A DNA stretch of 36,719 bases from JBOHNM01 sp050730675 (lineage in GTDB: Bacteria > Planctomycetota > Phycisphaerae > Phycisphaerales > UBA1924): assembly GCA_050730675.1 (NCBI GenBank), contig JBOHNM010000018.1, positions 1 to 36,719 of the forward strand, written 5' to 3'. Below the pieces are notes generated by a model. It worked only from the letters and a program-made list of their open reading frames with translations. It did not search any database and was not told where the DNA came from. The translations under genes were made by a program, and so were the position numbers. Shown in pieces: positions 26,235-34,142 of the stretch. Position 1 is the stretch's first letter. Every line of letters begins with the position of its first letter.

Positions 26235-29200
26235 TTGCGCACTCCACGCCGCGGCCCGCGCCCATCCCGCTTCGCCTCGCGCACGCGCATCCTCGCGTTG
26301 CTCGTCGCCGCCTGCGCGGCACCGCTGGCTCGCGCCCAGACCGAGCCGCCCCCGATGATCCTCGCACCCGTCGGTGAATACTCCGGTCGTGATTTCGGCG
26401 GCCTGCGCCTGTCGATCACGCCGCAGGACGGCCCCTTCACGCTCTCGGCACAGCGTGCCAACGTCTGGACCGAAGATCCCTACGCCATCGACCCTGCCGG
26501 CGCGACCCTCGGCGACAGCGTCACCCGCATCCTCCTCCGCGGCGATGTCCGCCTGCGCGTCGGCATCTATCAGCTCGCCGCCGCCCGCGCCGTCATCTGG
26601 TACGAGCGCCTCGAGCCCTCCAAGAAGTTCCCCGGCCAGTTCATCTCCCAGGTCGCGATCTACCTCGACCGTTTCGGCGATCCGACCGGCGCCGCCGGCG
26701 CGGCCCCATCAGGCGACCGCCTGCTCATCACCGCCGTGATCGACGGCGATATCCAGCTCGGCGCCGACCTGCTCACCCCCGGCCGCCCCAACGACATCCT
26801 CGTCCCCGAGGCCGAGCAGCGCCTCTCCCGCTTCCTCACCGAACTCACCGGCGGCACGCCCGACCCTTCCGACCCCATCCGCGACACCACCGGCTCGGGA
26901 CTCCCCATCGTGCCGGGCATGAGCCAGCCGTACGAGCCGAACTCCGGCCTGCTCCGCGCGGGTGCCGCCGCGCCGGACATGTCCGCCTACGGCCCGGCCC
27001 AGCGCACCCAGCCGATCTTCGCCAAGCGCGGCCTCATCACCATCTCCGCCGGCGAGCCCGCACTCATCCCCTCGCCCGAGGAGAACTCGCTCATCATCAC
27101 CGGCGGGGTCGTCATTCAGTATTCCGACATCGCCACCGGCCGCAACCTCCAGCTCTCCGCCCAGCGGGCCGTCGTCTTCCTCGACCCCGGTGAACTCAAG
27201 GATGTGCTCCGTCAGACCGCCGACAAGGTCCGCGGCGTCTACCTCGAGGGCGACGTCGTCGCCAGCGACGGGCAGTTCACCCTGCGCGGCCCCAGCGTCT
27301 ACTACGACTTCAAGGCCAACCAGGCCGTCGTCGTTGACGCCGTCTTCTGGACCTACGACCAGCGCCGCGGCCTGCCCATCTACATCCGCGCCAAGGCCCT
27401 CCGCCAGACCGCCGCCAACCAGGTCGAGGGGCACGATGTCCGCATCAGCACCAGCAGCTTCTTCACGCCGCAGCTCGCCATCGGCGCATCCACCGTCACC
27501 GTGACCCGCGAGAGCCGGCCCACCGAGCCCCCCCGCACGTACATCGAGGGCACCGACGTCACCGGGCGCATCCAGGACGTCCCCTTCGCCTGGTTCCCCA
27601 GCTTCAAGGGCGATACCGACCGCTTCCCGCTCCAGGACGTCCGCATCGAGAACTCCTCCGAGACAGGCATCGGTGTCAAGACCCGCTGGGACCTCTTCGG
27701 CCTCATCGGTGTGGACCCGCCCCCGGGCTGGAACGCCGACTTCTTCCTCGACGCATGGGTCAACCGCGGCGTAGGCACCGGCGCAGACGCCACCTGGGCC
27801 ACCGCCGTCGCCACCGGCAACCTCCTCGGCTACATCGTCCCCGACGACCACGGCGAGGACATCATGAGCTCCGGCACGCGCATCCAGAACAACGGCGACG
27901 TGCGCGGCATCGTCGTCGGCGAGAACCGCTGGGCAATCAACGAGAACTGGACCGCCTTCACCGAGGTCGGCTACCTCTCCGACAACCGCTTCGCCCAGGC
28001 CTACTACCCCTTCCTCGCCGAAACCCGGCGTGAGTTCACCAATGCCCTCGACGTGCGCCACCTGGACGCCAACAGCTACCTCAGCATCTACCTCAAAGGG
28101 TCCGCCAACGACTTCACCCCCAACCACTTCCTCCTCCAGAGCCAGGGCTACACCGTCAACAAGTTTCCCGACATCCGCTACCACCGCGTCAACGACGACC
28201 TGCTCGGCGGCATCCAGCCCGGCCTGCTCACCTGGAACCACTACTACAGCATGACGCGCATGGGCTTCAGCTTCACCGAGTCCACCGCCAGCGATTACGG
28301 CTTCAACACGCCGCAGCTCGCCTTCGACGCCTTCGGCATCCCTATCGCCCCCGGCTCGCAGAACCAATCTCCCGGCGACCAGCTCCGCGCCCGCGGCCTC
28401 ACCGAGAACCCCGTCAACCGGCTCGATACCCGCCAGCAGTTCTCCAGCACCATCGACGCCGGCCCCGTCCGCGTCAACCCCTTCCTCAACGGGCGCGTCA
28501 CCTACTGGAGCAACGACTTCTCTTCGTTCTCCCCCACCAACAACGACAGCGTCCGCTTTTGGGGCTCCGGGGGCATCTTCGCCGGCTCGTCCTTCACACG
28601 CGTCTACGACGAGGCCGAGAGCGACCTGCTCGATATGCACCGCGCCCGGCACATCATCGAGCCTTCGGTCACCGCCTGGCTCGCCGGCACCAACCGCAAC
28701 TCCGATACCCTCCCGGTCTACGACGACTCGGTCGAGGCCATCAACTCCGGCACCGCCGTTCGCGCCGGCGTGATGCAGACCCTCCAGACCCAGCGCGGCG
28801 GCCCCGGCCGCTGGCGTTCGGTCGATGTCCTCAAGCTCCGCACCGACTTCGTCTGGGCCTCCAACGCCACCAACCAGCGCTCCCCCATCGGCCGCTTCTT
28901 CGATGACCGCCCCGAAGACGCCGCCCTCGGCACCTTCATCAATATCGACGGCTCCTGGCAGCTCACCGACGCCGTTGCCCTCACGGCGGTCGAGAACTAC
29001 AGCTTCGACCTGAATCAGTCCGCCCGCACCTCCGCAGGTCTGCTCATCGAGCACACCCGCGAATTCAAGACCTTCATCGATTACCGCTTCATCAACCCGC
29101 GCAACGCCACCTACGTGGACGGCGGCCTCAACCTCCGCTTCACCGACACCTACACCCTCGACCTCTCGGGCACCTTCGACGCCGACAACGGCCAGTTCCA

Positions 29201-29420
29201 GACCGTTCTCGCTCGCCTCAACCGCGAGTTGCCCAGCGTCATCCTCAGCGTCAAGGTCGGCTTCAACAAGATCACCGACGAGCTCACCACCGCCTTCATC
29301 GTCACGCCCCTTGACCGCGATCCGCACCGCCAACTCCTCCATCGCCTCGGTCGCGACAGCGTGGACGACCTGAGCGAACTCCCGGTCGGCAACGACCTCG
29401 TGCCCGGATCCTCGAAATGA
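26235..29420 (+). CDS. lptD: LptD-like outer-membrane lipopolysaccharide assembly protein
   Basis: A 1061-residue exported protein. A basic N-region and signal peptide end at ARAQ (about residue 35). An OstA/LptA-type jelly-roll domain spans about 280-405 (LQLSAQRAVVFL, VRGVYLEGDVVASDGQFTLRGPSVYYDF, VEGHDVRIST). A long beta-barrel region follows (about 480-1040, alternating strands, many Y, W and N) with DMHRARHIIEPSV at about 800, the conserved LptD barrel motif. A second, degenerate OstA-like stretch precedes it (about 45-150). LptD inserts LPS into the outer leaflet of the outer membrane, so the cell is expected to be a diderm. Start TTG at 26235 has AAGGA seven bases upstream. Its stop overlaps the argJ ATG. 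Confidence 0.85.
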   Translation: MRTPRRGPRPSRFASRTRILALLVAACAAPLARAQTEPPPMILAPVGEYSGRDFGGLRLSITPQDGPFTLSAQRANVWTEDPYAIDPAGATLGDSVTRILLRGDVRLRVGIYQLAAARAVIWYERLEPSKKFPGQFISQVAIYLDRFGDPTGAAGAAPSGDRLLITAVIDGDIQLGADLLTPGRPNDILVPEAEQRLSRFLTELTGGTPDPSDPIRDTTGSGLPIVPGMSQPYEPNSGLLRAGAAAPDMSAYGPAQRTQPIFAKRGLITISAGEPALIPSPEENSLIITGGVVIQYSDIATGRNLQLSAQRAVVFLDPGELKDVLRQTADKVRGVYLEGDVVASDGQFTLRGPSVYYDFKANQAVVVDAVFWTYDQRRGLPIYIRAKALRQTAANQVEGHDVRISTSSFFTPQLAIGASTVTVTRESRPTEPPRTYIEGTDVTGRIQDVPFAWFPSFKGDTDRFPLQDVRIENSSETGIGVKTRWDLFGLIGVDPPPGWNADFFLDAWVNRGVGTGADATWATAVATGNLLGYIVPDDHGEDIMSSGTRIQNNGDVRGIVVGENRWAINENWTAFTEVGYLSDNRFAQAYYPFLAETRREFTNALDVRHLDANSYLSIYLKGSANDFTPNHFLLQSQGYTVNKFPDIRYHRVNDDLLGGIQPGLLTWNHYYSMTRMGFSFTESTASDYGFNTPQLAFDAFGIPIAPGSQNQSPGDQLRARGLTENPVNRLDTRQQFSSTIDAGPVRVNPFLNGRVTYWSNDFSSFSPTNNDSVRFWGSGGIFAGSSFTRVYDEAESDLLDMHRARHIIEPSVTAWLAGTNRNSDTLPVYDDSVEAINSGTAVRAGVMQTLQTQRGGPGRWRSVDVLKLRTDFVWASNATNQRSPIGRFFDDRPEDAALGTFINIDGSWQLTDAVALTAVENYSFDLNQSARTSAGLLIEHTREFKTFIDYRFINPRNATYVDGGLNLRFTDTYTLDLSGTFDADNGQFQTVLARLNRELPSVILSVKVGFNKITDELTTAFIVTPLDRDPHRQLLHRLGRDSVDDLSELPVGNDLVPGSSK

Positions 29421-30679
29421 GCGTCACCGTTCCCCTCGGCTTCCGTGCCGCGGCCGCCACCGCCGGCATCAAGCCCTCCGGCAAGCCCGACCTCGCCCTG
29501 ATCGTCCGCGATGAAGTCCCCGGGACCATCGCCGGCTGCGCGATGTCCTTCACGCGCAACCAACTCGTTGGCGCACCGATCATCATCGGTCAGGCTGCCC
29601 GCAAGACGGCCCTCGCCGGCGGCCGTCCCGTCCGCGCCGTCCTCATCAACGCCGGCAACTCCAACGCCGCCACCGGCGAGCAGGGCGTCCAAGCCGCGCG
29701 AACCTGCATGGCCGCCGTCGCCGAGCGCCTCTGGGCCACCGCCGACGAAGTCCTCCCCAGCTCCACCGGCGTCATCGGCCGCCCCTTCCCGGTCGCCAAG
29801 GTCACCGCGGCCATCCCCACCCTCGCCGAGGCCCTTGCCCGCGGCGACGCCGCCGATGCCGCCGCCGCCGCCGCCATCATGACCACCGACCTGGTTCCCA
29901 AGACCGCGCGGGCGCAAGTCGAACTCGACGGCGTCACGATCCGCATCGGAGCTATGGCCAAGGGCTCGGGCATGATCGCCCCACGCCTCGATTCCGCAAC
30001 GACCGCGCTGCCGGCGGCGACGATGCTCGCGTTCATCACCACCGACGCCCACATCGCCTCGGTTGATCTGCAGGCCGCGCTCGACCAAGTCACCGACGAC
30101 ACCTTCAACGCCATCAGCGTCGACAACCACCCCTCCTGCTCCGACACCGTCGTGGTCCTCTCCAGCGGGCAGGCCGCGGGGAGCGGCGCCCAGCCTATCC
30201 GCCGCGGCGACAAGCGCTTCGCCTCCTTCACCAAAGTCCTGCACGAACTCTGCTGGAACCTCGCCAACCAGATCGTCACCGACGGCGAAGGCGCAACCCG
30301 CGTCTTCGACGTCCACGTGACTGGCGCACCCACCGTCGAGGCCGCCCGCGCCGTCGCCCGCGAGATCGTCAACTCGCCCCTCGTCAAGTGCGCCATCCAC
30401 GGCCGCGACCCCAACTGGGGCCGCATCGTCACCGCGGCGGGCAACGCGGGCGTCCACTTCATCCCCGATCATGCCTCGCTCACCCTCGGCCCCGTCCGCG
30501 TCTACAACAAAGGTGTGCCTGTTGTCGAGGCCCTGATCGACCCGCGCCTGGCCGAGCACCTCGCCGCCAAGCGCATCGCCGTCAACCTCGAACTCGGCGC
30601 AGGCCCCGCCGCCGCCCGCATGGTCGGCTGCGACCTCAGCGCCCAGTACGTCAGCATCAACGCCGACTACACGACCTGA
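29417..30679 (+). CDS. argJ: Bifunctional ornithine acetyltransferase / N-acetylglutamate synthase ArgJ
   Basis: A 420-residue ArgJ. It starts with the usual GFRAAAATAGIKPSG and NAGNSNAATGEQG segments, has STGVIGRPFP, and ends with HGRDPNWGRIVTAAGNAGV and YVSINADYTT. It recycles the acetyl group in arginine biosynthesis after autocleaving into alpha and beta chains. The cleavage site is altered: MAKGSGMIAP is followed by RLDSATTALPAATMLAF, whereas the usual form is MIAPNMATMLAF. The insertion places the presumed nucleophile Thr at about T202. The ATG overlaps the lptD stop (ATGA). Whether it is fully bifunctional cannot be judged from sequence. Confidence 0.95.
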   Translation: MSVTVPLGFRAAAATAGIKPSGKPDLALIVRDEVPGTIAGCAMSFTRNQLVGAPIIIGQAARKTALAGGRPVRAVLINAGNSNAATGEQGVQAARTCMAAVAERLWATADEVLPSSTGVIGRPFPVAKVTAAIPTLAEALARGDAADAAAAAAIMTTDLVPKTARAQVELDGVTIRIGAMAKGSGMIAPRLDSATTALPAATMLAFITTDAHIASVDLQAALDQVTDDTFNAISVDNHPSCSDTVVVLSSGQAAGSGAQPIRRGDKRFASFTKVLHELCWNLANQIVTDGEGATRVFDVHVTGAPTVEAARAVAREIVNSPLVKCAIHGRDPNWGRIVTAAGNAGVHFIPDHASLTLGPVRVYNKGVPVVEALIDPRLAEHLAAKRIAVNLELGAGPAAARMVGCDLSAQYVSINADYTT

Positions 30680-30686
30680 CGCAGCC

Positions 30687-30917
30687 TCACTGGATGATCT
30701 GATCGCGCCCGATCAGCCACACGATCACGCCGACCGCCGCCAAGAGCGCCACCCCGCCGATCACCCTGTCCCACCGCCGTCGACCGGCCCGCGCGGCGCC
30801 ATCCGACGGCAGCGGAAACAGACCAGCCACCGTCAGGATCAACCCGACAAACGCACCGACCGGCAGCAGCAGGGTGGACAATCCCATCAACATCCGCACG
30901 GTGTATCGGCTCCCCAT
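30687..30917 (-). CDS. Small two-TM membrane protein
   Basis: The protein has 76 residues with two hydrophobic helices (about 7-31, MLMGLSTLLLPVGAFVGLILTVAGLF; about 50-70, VIGGVALLAAVGVIVWLIG) separated by a basic loop (AARAGRRRWDR). No family was recognised. The start is uncertain (30917 chosen; 30950 is also in frame and would include a GGGGGAGGGG purine run as coding). Positive-inside topology supports it being a real gene. It converges on argJ, whose stop is seven bases away. Confidence 0.5.
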   Translation of the reverse strand: MGSRYTVRMLMGLSTLLLPVGAFVGLILTVAGLFPLPSDGAARAGRRRWDRVIGGVALLAAVGVIVWLIGRDQIIQ

Positions 30918-30958
30918 CCCCACAAACCCCACCCCTCCCCCGGGTACCATGCCCCGCC

Positions 30959-31888
30959 ATGCCCGACCGCGTCCGCATCACCGACGTCTCCCCCCGGGAC
31001 GGCCTCCAGAACGAGCCGGGCGTAATCCCTACAGCCGACAAGGTCCGCCTGGTTGAACATCTCTGTCGGACGGGCGTGGATGAGATCGAAGTCTCCTCGT
31101 TCGTCAGCGCCAAGTGGATCCCGCAACTCGGTGATGCCGCCGAAGTCTTTGACGCCATCCGAAGCTCCAAACCCGCAGCCGTCGCCTTCTCAGCGCTGGT
31201 CCCCAACGAGAAGGGCATGGAGGCGGCCCTCGCGGTGAACGCCCGCGCACAACAACGGATCATCGACAAGGTCTCCGTCTTCACCGCCGCCTCCGAGACC
31301 TTCTGCAAGAAGAACATCAACGCAACATTCAATGAATCGCTCGAGCGATTCCGGCCCGTGGTCCGCATGGGCGACCAGACACATATTCGTGCATATTTGT
31401 CCTGCGTGATCGCGTGCCCATTCGAGGGACCGATCGCGCCGGCACGCGTGGCCCAGTGCGCCTTCATGCTGTACGACCTCGGCGGCATCACCGAGATCGA
31501 CCTCGGCGACACCATCGGCGCCGGGACGCCCCAGACCGTGCAGGCCATGCTGACCGCCGTATTGGCAACGTGGGAAAGCGAGGGCGTGCAATGCCCCCTC
31601 ACCCTCCACCTCCACGACACCTTCGGCCGCGCCGCCGATTGCGTCAAGGCCGCCCTCGACCTCGGCGTCCGCTCCTTCGACGGCTCGGTCGCCGGCCTCG
31701 GCGGCTGCCCCTACGCCGGCACCCCCGGCAAGCGTGCCCCCGGCAACATCGCCACCGAATTACTTGTCCGCACCATCCACGGATCCGGGTACACCACCGG
31801 CGTCGATCTCGAAGCCCTCGCCGAGGCCGCCGCCTTCGCCCGCAGGATCGTCGCCGCCCCCCGCGCCCCCTCCGGGGGCACGCCATGA
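30959..31888 (+). CDS. Hydroxymethylglutaryl-CoA lyase
   Basis: The protein has 309 residues, normal for the family. It splits HMG-CoA to acetoacetate and acetyl-CoA, the last step of leucine breakdown. Visible signature elements: SPRDGLQNE near the N-terminus (catalytic R and D), SSFVSAKWIPQLGDA, metal ligands in LTLHLHDTFGR, and catalytic Cys in VAGLGGCPYA. The segment after GGCPYA reads GTPGKRAPGNIATE, a few residues longer than the common PGATGNVATE loop. The ATG at 30959 is preceded by TACCAT eight to nine bases upstream and no clear Shine-Dalgarno. The stop overlaps the next gene's ATG (31885-31888), so the crotonase downstream is translationally coupled. Confidence 0.94.
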   Translation: MPDRVRITDVSPRDGLQNEPGVIPTADKVRLVEHLCRTGVDEIEVSSFVSAKWIPQLGDAAEVFDAIRSSKPAAVAFSALVPNEKGMEAALAVNARAQQRIIDKVSVFTAASETFCKKNINATFNESLERFRPVVRMGDQTHIRAYLSCVIACPFEGPIAPARVAQCAFMLYDLGGITEIDLGDTIGAGTPQTVQAMLTAVLATWESEGVQCPLTLHLHDTFGRAADCVKAALDLGVRSFDGSVAGLGGCPYAGTPGKRAPGNIATELLVRTIHGSGYTTGVDLEALAEAAAFARRIVAAPRAPSGGTP

Positions 31889-32616
31889 TCCACTCCGACC
31901 TCCGCGATGATGTCGCCCTCATCACCCTCAACCGCCCCGATAAGCGCAACGCCCTCCTCCCCCAGATGCTCGCCGACCTCGACGCCGCCATCCGCGCCTG
32001 CACGCCCCCCGCCCGCGCCCTGGTCCTCGCCGGCGCCGGCGAGGTCTTCTGCGCCGGCTTTGATATGAAGGCCGTCCACGCCGACGCCTCCGTCCTCCCC
32101 GCCCTTCTCCGCGGCCTCTCCACCGTCATCCGCACCCTCCGCCGCCTCCCTATCCCCGTCGTCATCGCCGCCCACGGCGCCGCCGTCGCCGGCGGCTGCG
32201 CCCTCCTCGGCGGCGGCGACATCGTCGTCACCAACACCGCCGCCAGGCTCGGCTACCCCGTCCTCAAGCTCGGCATCTCCCCCGCCGTCACCGCCCCCGC
32301 CCTCCGCCAGCTCGTCGGCGACGGCCGCACCCGCGAACGCACCCTCGACACCGACCTCGTTTCCGGCGAGGAGGCCCTCCGGCTCGGTCTCGCCCACGTT
32401 CGGGTGGATTTGCCCGAGGATGTCCAGCCCCGCGCCATCCGCACCGCCAAAGAACTCGCACAAAAAGGGCCGGAAGCTCTCGCCGCAACGAAATTGCTTC
32501 TGTCGGAAATCGAACAAACCCAGCGCGACGACCCCTTCGACCGCGCCCTCAGCGTCTCCCTCACCCTCGCCGGCTCGCCCGAACAGACCGCCCGCGTCGC
32601 CGCCCTTTGGAAGTAA
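31885..32616 (+). CDS. Enoyl-CoA hydratase/isomerase-family protein lacking catalytic glutamates
   Basis: The protein has 243 residues with the crotonase fold. Both oxyanion-hole segments are intact (GEVFCAGFDMKAV, about 53-65; HGAAVAGGCAL, about 97-107). The two glutamates that add water in true hydratases are missing: A106 sits where GGCELA normally has Glu, and V126 (GYPVLKLGISPAV) sits where the second Glu normally is. The LGISPAV...AP segment is related to the following crotonase, suggesting an ancient duplication. It may act as an isomerase, a thioesterase-like enzyme or an inactive partner; this is inference. Its start overlaps the HMG-CoA lyase stop. Confidence 0.9.
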   Translation: MIHSDLRDDVALITLNRPDKRNALLPQMLADLDAAIRACTPPARALVLAGAGEVFCAGFDMKAVHADASVLPALLRGLSTVIRTLRRLPIPVVIAAHGAAVAGGCALLGGGDIVVTNTAARLGYPVLKLGISPAVTAPALRQLVGDGRTRERTLDTDLVSGEEALRLGLAHVRVDLPEDVQPRAIRTAKELAQKGPEALAATKLLLSEIEQTQRDDPFDRALSVSLTLAGSPEQTARVAALWK

Positions 32617-32622
32617 TCGCCT

Positions 32623-33372
32623 ATGTCGGAACTCGCCACACTCCAGACCGCCGGCCCCGTCGCCCGCCTGACGATCAACCGCCCGGAGCAGCGCAACGCC
32701 CTCTCCCTCGACCTCCTCGACGCCCTCCACGCGCAGGTGGACCACATCGCCGCCGACCCTTCAATCCACGTTGTTGTGCTGACCGGCGCCGGCCGCGCCT
32801 TCTGCGCCGGCATGGACCTCAAGCAGGTCCTCGGCAACGCCGACACCTCCTCGCAGCTCCTCCACCGCCTGGGCGACCTCACCTTCAAGCTCCGCGCCCT
32901 CCCCGCCGTCACCCTCGCCGTCGTCAACGGCCCCGCCATCGGCGGCGGCTGCGGCCTGGTCACCGTCTGCGACCTCTCCATCTCCTTCGTCGACAACAAG
33001 ATGGGCTTCCCCGAGGTCGACCTGGGCGTCTGCCCCGCGGTTGTGGCCCCTTGGCTCGTCCGCAAGGTCGGCCCCGGCATGGCCCGCTACATCCTCCTCT
33101 CCGGCGGCCTCATGAGCGGCAAGGAGGCGTTCGACCGCGGCATCCTCACCCAGCTCGTCCCCACCGCCACCGACCTCGAGCCCGGCGCCGAGCAGCTCAT
33201 CACGCGCCTCTCCACCGGCGCCCCCGCCGCCCTCCGCGCCACCAAGTCCCTCCTCAACGAACTCGACGGCTCCACCGACCGCGCCATCCTCGACCGCGCG
33301 GCCTCCCTCTCCGCCGAAGTCCTCAACACCCCCGCAACCCAGGCCATGCTCAAGCGCAAGCTCGGGGCCTGA
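32623..33372 (+). CDS. Enoyl-CoA hydratase-family protein, methylglutaconyl-CoA hydratase-like
   Basis: A 249-residue crotonase. The oxyanion-hole parts are present (GRAFCAGMDLKQV and NGPAIGGGCGL). The first classical glutamate position is G111, while the second is kept as E131 in MGFPEVDLGVCPAVVAPWLV. That pattern (Gly in the first site and SEV/PEV-LG-PAVV-P after it) resembles 3-methylglutaconyl-CoA hydratases of the LiuC type. The HMG-CoA lyase two genes upstream would use its product. This substrate call is an inference from neighbourhood and motif. ATG at 32623, six bases after the previous stop. Confidence 0.9.
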   Translation: MSELATLQTAGPVARLTINRPEQRNALSLDLLDALHAQVDHIAADPSIHVVVLTGAGRAFCAGMDLKQVLGNADTSSQLLHRLGDLTFKLRALPAVTLAVVNGPAIGGGCGLVTVCDLSISFVDNKMGFPEVDLGVCPAVVAPWLVRKVGPGMARYILLSGGLMSGKEAFDRGILTQLVPTATDLEPGAEQLITRLSTGAPAALRATKSLLNELDGSTDRAILDRAASLSAEVLNTPATQAMLKRKLGA

Positions 33373-33391
33373 GCATCTCGCGCGGTACTCG

Positions 33392-34087
33392 TTACTTCCG
33401 CCTCATCCTCATCACCACCAGCAGCGGCCACCCCATGTGTTTCTCCGCACGCGGGCACTGGCGCATCAATTCCGCATCCACCGCATGCTCGCTCATGTGG
33501 TCGATCGTGAGCCCCGCCCGCACAACGCCCATCACGTAGTCGCTGAGCTGGTTCGGCACGCTCGCCGGCATCGTCCGCGTCCCGTCCTTCGGGTCGTGGA
33601 ACCGCGCCTGCACGCCGCGCAGCATCATCGCGGGGTGCATGATCGTCACCAGCACACTGCCGTGAGGCTTGCAGATCCGCCCCAGCTCCCCCATCAGCCC
33701 CGCCACATCGGCGATGTGGTCGAACACCAGCGCACACACCACCCGGTCGAACGCCCCGCTCTCCAGCGGCAGCCGCCCCGCCAGATCGTGCTCGATCCAC
33801 TTCACCCGCTCGGCCCCCGCCTTCGCCCGCGCCGCGGCGAGCATCCCCGCCGAAAAGTCCACCGCCGTCACATTCGCTCCGCGAGCGGCGAGCGCCAGCG
33901 CGTGCCGCCCGGTTCCGCAGCCGATATCCGCCACCGTCAACCCGCGCACATCGCCCAAGAGCGCCGGCGCGACCCGTTCCTCCAGCGCTACCAGCGGGTT
34001 CCCGTCGGAGTCATAAATCTCCGACCACCGGTCGTACCCCTCGCGCGTCGGCATATGGATCGTCGGCGGCGCAGTCTCTTCGCTCAT
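33392..34087 (-). CDS. Class I SAM-dependent methyltransferase
   Basis: The protein has 231 residues of a Rossmann-like methyltransferase: motif I VADIGCGTGRHALAL (about 50-64), the acidic end of strand 2 VTAVDFSAGML (about 72-82), FDRVVCALVFDHI (about 112-124) and VLVTIMHPAMML in the core sheet. A short N-terminus (PTREGYDRWSEIYD) is shared with UbiE-like and tellurite/biotin-type methyltransferases. The substrate is unknown. The ATG at 34087 gives the natural start; a longer in-frame ORF upstream runs across the divergent gene and is rejected. It diverges from the FadB-like hydratase with a 55-base gap. Confidence 0.88.
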   Translation of the reverse strand: MSEETAPPTIHMPTREGYDRWSEIYDSDGNPLVALEERVAPALLGDVRGLTVADIGCGTGRHALALAARGANVTAVDFSAGMLAAARAKAGAERVKWIEHDLAGRLPLESGAFDRVVCALVFDHIADVAGLMGELGRICKPHGSVLVTIMHPAMMLRGVQARFHDPKDGTRTMPASVPNQLSDYVMGVVRAGLTIDHMSEHAVDAELMRQCPRAEKHMGWPLLVVMRMRRK

Positions 34088-34131
34088 GTGGAACTCTAGA
34101 TCGATCGCCCGCCGACGCTGCATCCACGCTC

Positions 34132-34137
34132 TACACT
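34132..34137 (+). promoter_or_regulatory. Possible -10 element giving a leaderless transcript
   Basis: TACACT ends five bases before the ATG at 34143. Transcription starting about seven bases after the hexamer would begin at the start codon. No Shine-Dalgarno or good -35 is seen. Confidence 0.4.
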
Positions 34138-34142
34138 GCAAC

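Noticed and set aside
26709..29342. Long minus-strand open frame (877 codons) opposite lptD
   Set aside because: It is a mirror of GC-rich codon use in lptD; its translation is a G, V, D, A and E-rich run with no domain, and lptD has clear homology and a start site.
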